Source of the DNA: Alisma plantago-aquatica
Taxonomy: Eukaryota > Streptophyta > Magnoliopsida > Alismatales > Alismataceae
Assembly (NCBI GenBank): GCA_963693085.1
Contig: OY856412.1
Span: 344,826,457-344,890,456 of the forward strand
Direction of reading: 5' to 3'
Length of the DNA: 64,000 bases
Positions 39,562 to 50,747 of the stretch are shown here, piece by piece; position 1 is the stretch's first letter, and the number at the start of each line of letters is the position of its first letter. Both the position numbers and the translations under genes were made by a program. The notes beneath the pieces were generated by a model. It had not been told where the DNA came from. It did not search any database and saw only the letters and a program-made list of their open reading frames with translations.

Positions 39562-39718
39562 CTGAAAATGTCATTAAAAAGGCAAACATTTAGCATTTCT
39601 ATTAACTAGAAAAAGGCAAACATTTAGCATTTGTATTAACTAGAAAAAGGCAAACATTTAGCATTTGTATTAACTAGAAAAAGGCAAACATTTAGCATTT
39701 GTATAAACATACATGTCT

Positions 39719-42700
39719 CTAAAATTGTGATCTTTTATCAATTAACAATCCTTCATTATGATCTCCGCGCACATATAAGTCATCATTAGCTTCAATATTT
39801 TGTGGAGTTGGCAACCCAACTGAGAATGGACTGGAGTCATCATACTTATCATAGTACTGTTCTTCATCTATAGGATCTTCAATGAACTGTCTTTTACCAT
39901 GAAGAACAACCGACCATTTATCATTTGCAGGATCATCGATATAGAATATGTGTTTCGCCTGTGATGCCAATATGAATGGTTCACCCTTCTCGCCAATCTT
40001 TTCAAAGTTCACCAAAGTGAAACCCAATTCATCCACTATAACTCCTTTGGTGTTATCAACCCAATTACATTTAAAGAGCGGAATTTTGAAATCTATGTAG
40101 TCAAACTCCCAAATGTCCTCAATGACACCGTAATATGACATTTTAGCTTCACGTGGACTCTTATCCTTTGCACTTGCAAAGTACATAGTCGACGCTTGAA
40201 GAGTGACCCCACTATTTTGGACGACACTCTTATCACCTTGGCGCTTTGTGTAATATGTGAAACCATTAATGTCAAACCCTTCATAAGACATAACATTCGG
40301 TTTTGGTTTAAAGGTGAGGCATTTGATAGTTTCTGTAATATCATTTGGTGTTTGAGATAGTTGATGTAAGACTTTATCTTCAAACCACTTAGTAAAAGTC
40401 TTATTATGCTCTCTAGCAAGCCACATTGAACTTGCTCGAGGATGTTGTCTCTTTATGAAATTGGTATGTTCCTCGATATAAACACTCACTTCATCCATAT
40501 TGTGTAAAATATACAAGTGAGCTTGTTCCAACTGCTCACGGCTGATTACTTTCACCCGTGATCCCAAAATTCCTTTGCCCTCCTCAATATTCTTGTCATT
40601 ATCAGGAGTGTCATTACCACTGAGAAAGTCATTGCAAAAATCCATAACCTCTCTCGCCACATAACCTTCAATAATACTCCCTTCAGGCCGATAACGGTTT
40701 CGAACATCACCTTTAAAAATGCTCATGTATCGTTCAAAGGGATACATCCAATGCAAGAAAATTGGTCCCAACATTTTCACTTCCCTAGTCAAGTGGACAA
40801 CAAGATGTACCATGATATCAAAGAACGAAGGAGGGAAATACATCTCAAGCTGACATAGGGTAACAACCACTTCTCTTTGCAAATTATCGAGAGTATCAGG
40901 GTCAATAACTTTGCTGCATAGACTGTTGAAAAAGAAACAAAGTCTGGTAATTGCAAACCTTACATGCTTCAGCAATATAGATCGAATTGCCACAGGCAAT
41001 ATTTGTTGCATTAGAGTGTGACAATCATGAGATTTAAGACCTATCAACTTCAGATCTTTCATTGATACCAATCTACGGATGTTGGATGAGTAACCATGTG
41101 GCACCTTAACATTTACCAAGCATTCACAAAAAGTTTTCTTCTCGTTTCTAGACAACGTGTAACAAGCGGGAGGTAAGTATGTTCTTTTATTACCCATTTC
41201 ACGTAATTCTGTTAATTCTAACCTTATTCCCATTTCACGTAGGTCCAGTCTGGATTTTATCCCATCTTTAGTCTTACCTGGTATATTTAATAGAGTACCA
41301 ATGATGCTATCACAAACATTTTTCTCAACGTGCATTACATCGATACAATGCCTGACTGTCAAAGAACTCCAATAAGGAAGATCCCAAAATATTGACTTCT
41401 TCTTGAATGAAGAATTGTCACTCCGTGTGGCCATACTACATTGTGATTTCTTACCAAATTCATTGACAATGTCTTTTACTCTTTCATAAACAACATCCCC
41501 TGGTATGGGTTTAGGTGCACTCCGTTCATCATTCCATCCATTGAATGCTTTGCGCTTCCTACGATACGGATGGAATTTTGAAAGAAACCTTCGATGACCA
41601 AGATATACAGTCTTGCCACCATGTTTTAGTCTTATTGAATCAGTGTTTTCTTCACATATAAGACACGCTTTAGCTCCTTTGACACTATATCCAGACAAAT
41701 TCCCATATGCTGGAAAGTCATTAATAGTGCAAAACAACATAGCGTGCAAACGAAATGTCTCTCTTGCTGAATCATCATAGGTCATCACACCTTCAGCCCA
41801 AAGTTTCTTTAAGTCATCAATCAAAGGTTCAAGATAAACATCGATATCATTTCCGGGTTGTTTAGGGCCCGATATCAACAATGACAACATAACGTACTTA
41901 TTTTTCATACACATCCAGGGAGGAAGATTGTATATAACAAGCATGACTGGCCAAGTGCTATGTTGGCTTCTCAATGTCCCGTATGGATTCATCCCATCTG
42001 TACAAAGCCCAAGTCTTAGATTCCTATCTTCTTCACCAAATTTAGGGTACAATAGATCAATCTTCTTCCACTGTGGGGAATCAGACGCATGTCGTAGGAT
42101 CCCATCATTATTTTTCTTAACATCTGCATGCCACCTCAAATTCTTCGCATCTTTCGGATTTGCAAACAAGCGTTGAAACAGTGATATTATAGGTAGATAC
42201 CACAACACCTTGGCAGGAGAACCAGTTTTGGACTCCCCCGAAGTCGTCAATTTATACCGTGACGCACCACATTTTGGACAATCTTTCAAATCTACATAGT
42301 CCTTTTGAAATAATACACAATCATTCGGGCATGCGTGTATCTTCTTGGCCTCCATTCCCATTGGGCACAACATTTTCTTTACCTGGTATGTTGAGATTGG
42401 AAGCTCGTTTCCTTCAGGAAGAATTTCTTTCAACAAAGTCAACAATGAAGTGAAGCTTTTGTCACTCCATCTATTGTTAGCTTTCAACTTATACAATCTC
42501 AACACAGCGCTAAGCTTCGTAAACTTAGCACAGCCTGTGTATAACGGTATCTCAGCATCATGCACAATGTTTGTAAAGATAGGAGGTGGAACAGTGTGCT
42601 CTACCCTACAACTATCCAGCATCGCATCAACGATGTCTGTTGGAACTGGTTCGTTCACATTTACGTCATCAGAGGCAATTTCTTCTCTCCACCCAAGCAC

Positions 42701-42968
42701 TGCTATCGACATCTACTGGTTTCGATTTTGAAATCTCTCCATGCCAGTGCCATTCTGTATAGCCTTGTACAATCCCGTTGCACATGACATGACTTTTGAT
42801 TTCCTCACCAGTGTTGACTTTCAAGTTGTTACCGCAATGCCTACATGGACAGTAGAACCTATCTGTAGGTTTTTCCCTATGTTCCTCGGCAAATCTAATA
42901 AACTGATCAAGACCAGATATAAACTCTGGGGTGCAACAATTACGAATGGACATCCATGATCTATCCAT
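39719..42968 (-). CDS. TNP2-like CACTA transposase (TnpD), element 2, one frameshift
   Basis: Starts at ATG 42968 with a transposase-associated domain (MDRSWMSI, FYCPCRHCGNN) and ends at 39719. A one-base excess near 42669-42712, relative to element 1, shifts the frame. Downstream, 997 codons are open without a break. In that 997-residue frame: CPNDC and CPKC zinc-ribbon-like cysteines (about 128-148); transposase core with CTDGMNPYG (Asp near 239), SGPKQPGNDIDVYLEPL (Asp near 289-291) and MHVEKNVCDS (Glu near 463), candidate D-D-E residues; DUF4218-like block (about 620-690); DUF4216-like C-terminus (about 860-945). Family role: nicking and joining of CACTA ends in the nucleus. A shorter protein from Met 42712 would lack the N-terminal domain. 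Total length of about 1,080 residues is normal for TNP2. Confidence 0.93.
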
Positions 42969-43028
42969 TCTATGATCAGAGAAAACAAGTATATATTAGG
43001 AAACAAGTATATATTAGGAAAAGATTAG

Positions 43029-43089
43029 GCAGCATTTCCCCGCTGTTCTCTAAGTACATATATACTTAGAGAACAAACGGGGAAATGCC
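43029..43089. repeat. Core-only palindrome, element 2
   Basis: About 60 bp from GCATTTCCCCGCTGTTCTC to GGGGAAATGC, centred on AAGTACATATATACTT. It lacks the outer arms of the two longer copies. Confidence 0.8.
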
Positions 43090-43146
43090 AACAAACACAT
43101 GTGATGTCATTCTTATATATAATAAATGTGTACCACCTATCCCATC

Positions 43147-43336
43147 CTTGAACACCTAATCTCACTAGTAAGTGTATAATGTGTATTGGGTTTTCGAGAA
43201 AATTTCGGCAGCATTTCCCCGTTGTTCTCTAAGTACATATGTACTTAGAGAACAAACGGGGAAATGCTACCAAAATTTTCTCGAAAACCCAATACACATT
43301 ATACACTTAAATCCTAAGTGAGATTAGGTGTTCAAG
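43147..43336. repeat. Palindrome A of element 2 (190 bp)
   Basis: Arms of about 90 bp from CTTGAACACCTAATCTCACT to its complement ending TTCAAG. The centre is AGTACATATGTACT near 43240. There are few mismatches and no real loop, giving a near-perfect long hairpin if transcribed. Confidence 0.9.
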
Positions 43337-43595
43337 AACAGTCCCAAACCGGGGACTATCCAAGATTTACTCCTAATGAGTCAATCTTGGATGGGTTTCT
43401 AGGCCAACAAACACAATAATAGATATCTACAATGAAGCCGGACTCCATACAAACAGTATATAATTTAGTGATTGTTCATTCTAATTTATACCAATGTACA
43501 AGTAATATAAAAAACAATGATTGTTCACATTCTAGGCCAACAAACACATGTGATGTCATTCTTATATATAATAAATGTGTACCACCTATCCCATC

Positions 43596-43785
43596 CTTGA
43601 ACACCTAATCTCACTAGTAAGTGTATAATGTGTATTGGGTTTTCGAGAAAATTTCGGCAGCATTTCCCCGCTGTTCTCTAAGTACATATGTACTTAGAGA
43701 ACAAACGGGGAAATTCTACCAAAATTTTCTCGAAAACCCAATACACATTATACACTTACATCCTAAGTGAGATTAAGTGTTCAAG
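43596..43785. repeat. Palindrome B of element 2 (190 bp)
   Basis: Same palindrome as A, differing at a few positions; same centre AGTACATATGTACT near 43686. Confidence 0.9.
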
Positions 43786-43870
43786 AACAGTCCCAAACCG
43801 GGGACTATCCAAGATTTACTCCTAATGAGTCAATCTTGGACGGGTTTCTAGGCCAACAAACACAATAATA

Positions 43871-44800
43871 GATATGTACATGTTAGGGTTTCATCACAAT
43901 TGATGTTAGGGTTTAAACAATGTTAGGGTTTAATCAAATCAAATTAGGATGCTAGAATGGACAAGTTTAAATCAAATTAGGATTTAAATTAGGGTTCCAA
44001 TAGGATTCAATTTAATTAATTTTTATGTGAAAGATGTAATATTATAATACATACAATGGCAATGAAATGAAACCCTAATTGTATTGGAACTCATAAAAGG
44101 ATGTCTCAAAGGTTGAATCTAATATATGCATCCTAAAAAAGGTATCACGTCACAAATGTGCATTTCAATAATCATATTTTATTTCCTTCCAATTAGTGTG
44201 GGTGCCAAGTTTGGAATTGTTTTCTAATCATGGGTCCCTTAATTTTATTTAGGATAGAAGATAAAATCAAGGATTTCAAATAGTATAAGGCGCACCCCCA
44301 AAAGTAAAAAAATGGATATATATTATGCATCATACCTTGGTTGTTGATTTTGTTTTGATGCACGACAAATAGTTACCATTGGGTCTTGGTCTACGGGAGG
44401 ATAATCTATCTTCTACCTATTTAGAATGCTTCCTTGTGTGCACATCCACATAGTATATTTGTCTAAATTGACATTCTCCTATTTAGAATGTTTCATTCAT
44501 AAACACATATGTGTTCTTGAGTTTTGGGATTCTAATTATAGCCAATTTAAATCATGTTAGTTAGTAGTATTTTTTTTGGATCAATTATGCTTGAGATGCA
44601 GATATTTCTGTAAAGGATGGTCATTGACTCCTGAAAATGGGAATGCCACACGAACATGGATAGAATAGGTAGATGTTTTTGAGCATGGGCTTGACATCAG
44701 CCAAGTTATGGTGTGGAACGAGGAGATGAGACTATTACTGAATGGAAAGAATGGCAGAGGAAGGGCTTGATGCTAGTACCTTGTGAGCAACAGAGTTAGG
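43871..44800. other. AT-rich 5' leader or intron of CACTA element 2
   Basis: It lies between the palindromes and the GC-rich tract on the minus-strand transcript path. No coding segment was recognised. By analogy with En/Spm this is leader or first intron. Confidence 0.5.
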
Positions 44801-44814
44801 GCGTGATCAAGGAG

Positions 44815-45130
44815 ACGCAGAGCAGAGCAGCAACAAGGAGGAAGGAGCAAGCGGCGGCGGCGGCGAGCAGGAGTGGTGGCGAGCAGGCGGCGAGCAGGAG
44901 CGGCGGCGAGTAGGCGGCGGCGACGCAGAGCAGCAGGATCTTCAGCGAGCAGGAGCGGCGGCTAGCAGGTGTCCAACGGCGGCAGGAGCGGCGGCGAGCA
45001 GGAGTGGTGGCAGAGAAAGGGGCGCCGGAGAAGGGGGCGCCGGAGAAGGGGAGCTGGAGAAGAAATCACCGGAGAGAAATCGGCGGCAGTAGAGAAGAAA
45101 TCGCTCACAATGAAACAGAAGAAAGGGGAA
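44815..45130. other. GC-rich GGCGGCGAGCAGGAG tract, element 2
   Basis: Tandem imperfect copies of GGCGGCGAGCAGGAGC, with a GGGCGCCGGAGAAG doublet near 45030. They sit just inside the right subterminal repeats. Open frames across it on both strands are low-complexity Gly/Arg/Ala/Pro and are not called as genes. CpG-dense, and in the right place for a methylation-sensitive promoter-proximal control region like that of Spm. Confidence 0.75.
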
Positions 45131-45159
45131 GAGTCGGGCGATCGAGGGTAATGAAGTTA

Positions 45160-45607
45160 CCAAATAGCGTCGGTTGTTTAAAACAACTGACGCCTAAACT
45201 CTTTAGCGTCGGTTGTTTGAAAAAACCGACGTCCAATTGGACGATATTTTCATGAAATTGTTTGGCGGGAACCACCTTCAGCGTCGGTTATTCTTGAATA
45301 ACTGACGCTGAAGGTGACACTTTTCGCGCAAATTTTCATCGCACATAGGCGTCGGTTTCTACCTTAATAACCGACGCTGAAAATGACACTATTTTTTTTG
45401 ATCAAAATTTGGATTTCGCGGGCGACTTTAAGCATCGGTTTGTTATAAACAACTGACGCTGAAGACAAAGCGGTACCCGTGTCTGGCTGGTCTTCGAATA
45501 TAGACGTCGGTTTTCGTAAACAACCGACGCCTAACATAGAAGGCATCAGTTTTCCTTAATAACCGACGCCCAGAAAAGTGTCACTGAATGCTATTTCTGT
45601 AGTAGTG
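45160..45607. repeat. Right subterminal repeats and terminus, element 2
   Basis: Head-to-head GCGTCGGTT...AAC(C/T)GACGC pairs near 45167, 45205, 45281, 45348, 45431, 45504 and 45544, then the terminus TTCTGTAGTAGTG. GAT duplication at 45608-45610. Confidence 0.92.
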
Positions 45608-45610
45608 GAT

Positions 45611-47485
45611 CGAGAAGAAGGTGTAGAAGAATTCGAGAGATATACAAATACAGAAGAATTCAAATGTCAACACAAGTACTCATCCATCCCTTGATGAGGT
45701 GGTAAAACCTACCCAAATGGAAAATAAGGAAAGAAATCATTTAGTCAACTTAGTTGACAATGAAGCTCCTTATGTAGATGAAATGAAGGAAGATCTGATC
45801 TAGAATGGGGAAGAAGATGACACTTTTCATAATGGGGAAGAGAATATTATCTCTATATTAGAATCTACTAGGGATCCTAGAGACCCCACTAGAAGGTCTA
45901 AAAGACCTGGGGCTAAACAAAAACCAGATGATAGTGCACCCTACAACAAGAAGGGGACATCTTAGCATATTCGTGAAATGATGGAGAATAAGAAATAGTC
46001 ATGTCTCACACTATTAAGCATGCATAATCTTCCAAATTTCTTACTAGGTATCACTTATGATCTTATGTTTTATATGTCAATTTTAGTATGGAATATCCAA
46101 GGGACATGTTTGGATGAAACACATCTCATCCTTAAATAAATGACCAAAGACAAAATACCTAGTGTCCTTGAAATTTTCATACCAAGGTGTAGTAGTAATG
46201 AGGACCTCAACATCATAAAGAAACATTATTTCTCGAACTTTGTTTTTCTTGAAGCTACTTGGTTTTATTGGAGAATTTTGGTCCTATGGAACAAATTGGA
46301 AATAGATTTCTAGGTCATAAAATGCCACTCACAATTCACTCATGGTATTCTTGGAGGTGTGGTACAAATAATAGTTGTGTATAGAAGTTCAAGGCCTAGT
46401 TTGTGCAAGCTAGTACGAACAAATATTGAAACATTGTCTTTTATCATCTGTAATCCCTGCGTTGTCCTAATGGATTTTAACACAGTTTTGTTTTTTCTTG
46501 AAAAAGTTGGAAGCAGGGCAAAGAAGGTTTACATCACTTCTTCAATGCTTGATTTCAATGATACAATCCAAAATTTTAGTATTTTTGAATTTCATTTTAA
46601 AGGAAGCTAGTTCACCTTCAAAAAATGCCTTCTTCTTGAATTGCTAGATAGGTTACTAGTCAATGATCATCGATTGTCTTCTAATGTAGATTTTGTCCTT
46701 GATCACTTAAACCATGCGAATTCTGATCACTTTCCTCTATACTTGAGGAAACTTATCTTTCAAGTGGGTTTAAAGATTTTCATAACCAAAGATTCATGGT
46801 GAGTTGATCCCAACTTTAAACAATTTCCAACTGTCAAGTGGAGCTCCCACCTTCCCTTTTTTGTGGCATTCCAATCTATGAAACTTTAGTGGCTCAAATG
46901 GGAAAAGAAATCCTCATACTCTTCTATTAACAAGAAGAAGAACCCTCAAAGGAAAATATTACAAGTTGAGATAAGAACGGGGATGGCTGATGATGATTAC
47001 CTACTCATGATACATGCCTCACTCATTAAGAAATATAGTGATCCTGAATGAAGAAGAAGGAAACATTAGATAGATGAGTCGCATCAACTTGGTTCAATTG
47101 GGAGATGGTAATATTTCTTTCTATCACATGTATGCAAAGTCGAGGTAAAATGCCGACAACATTGCCAAATTAAAAGATAGCATGGAATCTAGATATCAGA
47201 TGAGCAAAATCCTAGGGACAAGGTCAGTTTCTACTTCAAATCAGTTCTATGTCCCGCTAGTAATATTTTAAATAACATCTATATACATTTTCATTTTGTA
47301 GTATATTTCTTACTATTCTTTCAACCACATGGGGAAAACCTTGAAACAATTCCAAATGAATCCAATGTTAAAAAATTGTTTTTCACAATGTCCCCCCATT
47401 AGGCACATGATCATGATAGGGTTTATGTTTGGTTCCTTAAGAGCTTCTAGACAAATCATAAATATTCCACAATGCTTACCGTGAC
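45611..47485 (+). pseudogene. L1-type LINE, middle part: ORF1 tail, endonuclease, start of RT
   Basis: Continues from 35343 across CACTA element 2. A charged ORF1 tail with RSKRPGAKQKPDD (near 45900) is followed by an AP-endonuclease-like domain beginning ILVWNIQGTCLDE (near 46080), with WRILVLWNKLEI, VVLMDFN (Asp 46473, Asn 46479) and SDHFPLYLR (46722 onward). These match the GDFN and SDH catalytic blocks of LINE endonucleases. It ends with NESNVKKLFFTMSP, the start of the RT region. It has many stops and is not functional. It is cut near 47485 by a composite insertion and resumes at 61871. Confidence 0.8.
47465..47485. other. 21-bp duplication, left copy
   Basis: TTCCACAATGCTTACCGTGAC here and TTCCACAATGCTTACAGTGAC at 61850-61870 (one mismatch). 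LINE homology runs up to the left copy and continues in frame from the right copy, so this is the target duplication of what was first inserted. Confidence 0.8.
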
Positions 47486-48309
47486 AAATAAAACTCTACG
47501 TTAAAACATACAACAACATAAATTACATAGAACAATTAGTCGCATCTCCCATTCATTTTGCCCTTCTTTCATTACTTAATCATAGGGAAATTTAAAAGCT
47601 TCATGACCAAAATTAGGCACTCTAACATATTTTTTGGATAAAAAATAAGAAGACCAATCCATAAAAAATAGTCTATATAGAAGGACTAATACTCACATTC
47701 TTCTCAAAATTGTAAATAAAAATCTATAAATAAGTACAAAGATAATACAAAGATAATGAGAGTTCTTCATACACCACATCAAATTGCTTTCTAAAAGACC
47801 TCTATGCTCTAATATAGGAATAACAAACAATAAATCAAAACATTAAGAAAATATTATGTTTATTTCCTTTCCAAATTAATAAGAAAATTTAAATAATGAT
47901 TAAAACTAAACACGATATATCTTTATTAAGAAAAAATATTTAGTCATTAGAAGTTGAGCCCATGTCAACAAGTACAACTTACTACACAATAACCAGCTAT
48001 GCTATCAATTAACATGTGTAATTGTTGCACATCAATTATTAATATCTAAACCATCATGACCATGCAACATAATAAAAATAGCTACCATAAGGAATCAAAC
48101 CTGTGGTTGTTGGAGAGATCAACGAGACACTCACCAACTACACTTGCATCGACTACTTACTTTGATAAGATACAAATTTGATATTATTGAATTTACCATC
48201 CTCTTATATATGTATGAATGAAATTTTTATATGAAATTTATTTTATGGATGGGGATTCAGCCCCGACAGCCCCTGGATACGACTTTGATTGAATTGATTC
48301 ATGTACATA

Positions 48310-48960
48310 GATACTTATTCCTCACCTCCTTATGAGGTGTTATTCTTCCTCTCTAATTGCTTTTTCAGTTGATCCATATGTGTCCTAAGCTCCTTGAATT
48401 CATATTGTTCCATGGGACTCTTGGATGTTATAGGAGGTTCACATTCATCACCAAATGAATGATTCCTAGCCATGTTCTTCAACATTGCATGATACTTGTA
48501 TGTCTTATTGTTATGAAAGAATGGTACACTTGAATTATCTAGTGTGGTCCTCTCTCCTTTATATAGGCCATCATTGAAAGTCTTTTCCTGTCCATATAAA
48601 TCAACATCTTAGTGTTGTACCTTCCTCAACATGTTTTTATTGCACTCCCAAGCCTCTGATAAGATTTCTTTGTATGCTACTTGAAGATACTGATATTTCC
48701 CACCAGTTCATTAGTCTTCCTAAGAGGAAAGTACCTCTTGAAAAACATATATCTCATTTCATCCCAAGAGTCTATAGATTATGATGGTAGGATAAGAATC
48801 TTAGTCTTAACTTTATCCATAAAAAATAAGGGGATAACTTTAGATAAATCAAAGTGGCAGGTATCCTATAAATCTTCAACTTGTATAGCTCTAAAATAAG
48901 CTATTGATGTGTTGTATCAGATCCTCAATTCGTGTCTATGAAATACTTATGATTTAGCTA
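48310..48960 (-). pseudogene. Gypsy-type gag remnant (Retrotrans_gag-like)
   Basis: Minus-strand frames give the core gag block SIDSWDEMRYMFFKRYFP followed by LRKTNELVGNISIF (about 48800-48680), then a frameshifted segment with GLYKGERTTLDNSS (near 48560). A charged C-terminal helix LRTHMDQLKKQLERKNN ends near 48330. The WDEM...F..FFP pattern is the signature of the Ty3/gypsy capsid domain. It carries several stops and shifts. Confidence 0.7.
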
Positions 48961-49472
48961 AGGAAACTAGATCTGGATCTATTTTTTTGCTTTCCACATT
49001 GACTACTTGCTTCCTAATAGGACCCAATTGAGTTGTTGTTGAATATGTATTTATTTTCTCTCAGATATTCTACTCATCATATGAAACTACCTCATTCTCA
49101 TTGTCTTCCTCATTCTTAGTCATGTATTCCTCTTATTCTTCTTTAAACTCTAGGATGATGACTTGCTCATCTTCATTCGATAGGGTAACTCCTGGTGTTG
49201 TTGTTGGTGTACTCAAAATTAGCCTCTTAGATGAAGTTGAATTCTCCTTTCCTTGTTACAAAATCTTTAAATGGTCTGTAAAAGGAGGAATTGGGTTTTA
49301 GTAGTTAGTGCTCCGAGTTTGGACCACTAAATAGTACCTAAAAGTATAAAACTTAGTATATGAATGCAAAATACTATATATTAGGTAGAAAAGGAATTAT
49401 TATTTTTTATTCAAAGAAAAGTTAACAAAGATAAAAATATGACCGGGTTTAGCACTCACGATGCTCAAGCTA

Positions 49473-49496
49473 CCAATTTCCTAGCAACATCACCAA
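49473..49496 (-). promoter_or_regulatory. Degenerate Asp-tRNA-type primer-binding site
   Basis: On the minus strand TTGGTGATGTTGCTAGG aligns with the Tat/Athila primer site TTGGCGCCGTTGCCGGG, with mostly CG to TG/CA type differences. It lies upstream of gag in the same orientation. Confidence 0.55.
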
Positions 49497-50747
49497 AAAC
49501 ATGCACATGTATACCATTCCTATGAATACACAAGTGTACTTGTTGAGTTGTAAGAGACCTCAAGAGGCCCGAGTTGTCAATCTAAGGGAATTGGGACTAC
49601 TAGGGACTACTACTAAGTAAATTGATTATCTAAACCGAATGAAATGATTGAATGATTTAATTAAACTATAGACTAATAATAAAGAGTAACAATTAAGTTA
49701 GTCTTAAAGATCATAAGAAGGAGATGTCTAGGACTTCTATTTCCTTACAATGTGATTCATGCATGAGTTCTGATCATTAATATAAATTATCTTTGCTTCT
49801 TTGGATTAGGCGTCTATATTTTGCACCACCCACTCTCATAGTTTAGTACAACATTTAACCTAACATGTAATCATTCTCTCACAATATCAATATAGGATAC
49901 TAAAAGATAGCAACCTCCCTCTAGACAATTGTCCTTATAATTGTTAGCCAACTCTATTATACAATATCATGTTAAGTGTGTCTCATTCCATGTATTTCCA
50001 ACCCTATATATACAAGAGTCATGGGATTGGAATATCTAAAATCCAATCACATTCCTATTTGCGACTCCAAACAAACTCAAATAATGAGAACTAAAAAGTT
50101 AATACCAGTCGGCTTATTCAACTGTCCATTTGCATGATTAAGACCAATTTCAATGTCTCTTCACCAGACTCGTTAGTCCTACTCTGATTTAGTTGGCCAA
50201 TTCCTTTCCTAATGAAATCAAGACAATTTTCCTAAACTCTCCCCTAATTGGTCCAATATCTCGTCAAAGATTTCAAATCACCTGACTTCTGACTTTCCCA
50301 AACGTGATAATTGGTTGATGGATTGATAACAAATCATTACACTAAACTAAACCATCCAATGGACTGTCTAGCTTACCCAGATGACCCCTTGGGTAGGAAA
50401 TCAACATGTACATGATTAAAAACCATTGTAATTATAGATTCAATTGAGAAGTTCAAAACCCAAATACATCTTTATGTGTGATAACTTATGCTCCATATTA
50501 CATTTACATCATTGTCATAACGTCAAAAGAAACTATTGGTGTCTAGAAATACATCACTGCTGTGATGGAGTGGACTTTTAGAATCCTAAATGTCCAATGA
50601 CATAAGTGAGGTCATGCATGTTGAGTTGTTTGATAGTCCTAAGTGGTTTCGTAAAGTTTGAGTGTTGATTGTGGTTGATATCGTTACCAAGATCCAAAAG
50701 TTTATGCCTATTTGAGGAATTTAAGTTGATTGATCAAACAATTGAGT

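Larger units (their letters stand above)
43011..43870. repeat. Tandem repeat block with palindromes, element 2
   Basis: Two full units of about 320 bp (near 43092-43412 and 43539-43860), joined by a different spacer of about 125 bp, plus a shortened unit at 43011-43091. Units match those of element 1 in the same relative place, between the transposase ATG and the GC-rich leader. The repeats therefore predate the split of the two elements. Confidence 0.85.
35347..45607 (-). mobile_element. CACTA (En/Spm) DNA transposon, element 2, nearly intact
   Basis: A 10,261-bp element with perfect 13-bp terminal inverted repeats CACTACTACAGAA and a GAT duplication, inserted in a LINE. Both genes are on the minus strand: TNP2 transposase (ATG 42968, stop 39719) and a multi-exon Transposase_24/DUF8039/Ulp1 gene (ATG 39561, stop 36082), only about 157 bp apart. 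En/Spm-type elements commonly make their two proteins by alternative splicing of one transcript, and the AG just before 39561 fits that. Only one frameshift in TNP2 and one in-frame stop in the second gene were found. The intact ends make it a likely substrate for transposase supplied in trans. Confidence 0.97.
47486..50747 (-). mobile_element. Decayed gypsy-type retrotransposon, minus orientation
   Basis: Gag remnant at 48310-48960 and an Asp-tRNA-type primer site at 49473-49496, both on the minus strand. LTR sequence would lie to the right of 49497. No protease, RT or integrase was found, and the left LTR is not recognisable. An Asp-tRNA primer points to the Tat/Athila group. Boundaries are uncertain. 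Of the 3.2 kb, only these landmarks can be supported. Confidence 0.5.

Noticed and set aside
44942..45255. Gly/Arg/Ala/Pro-rich open frames across the CACTA GC-rich tract
   Set aside because: Low-complexity translations of GGCGGCGAGCAG repeats, not conserved as a reading frame in element 1.
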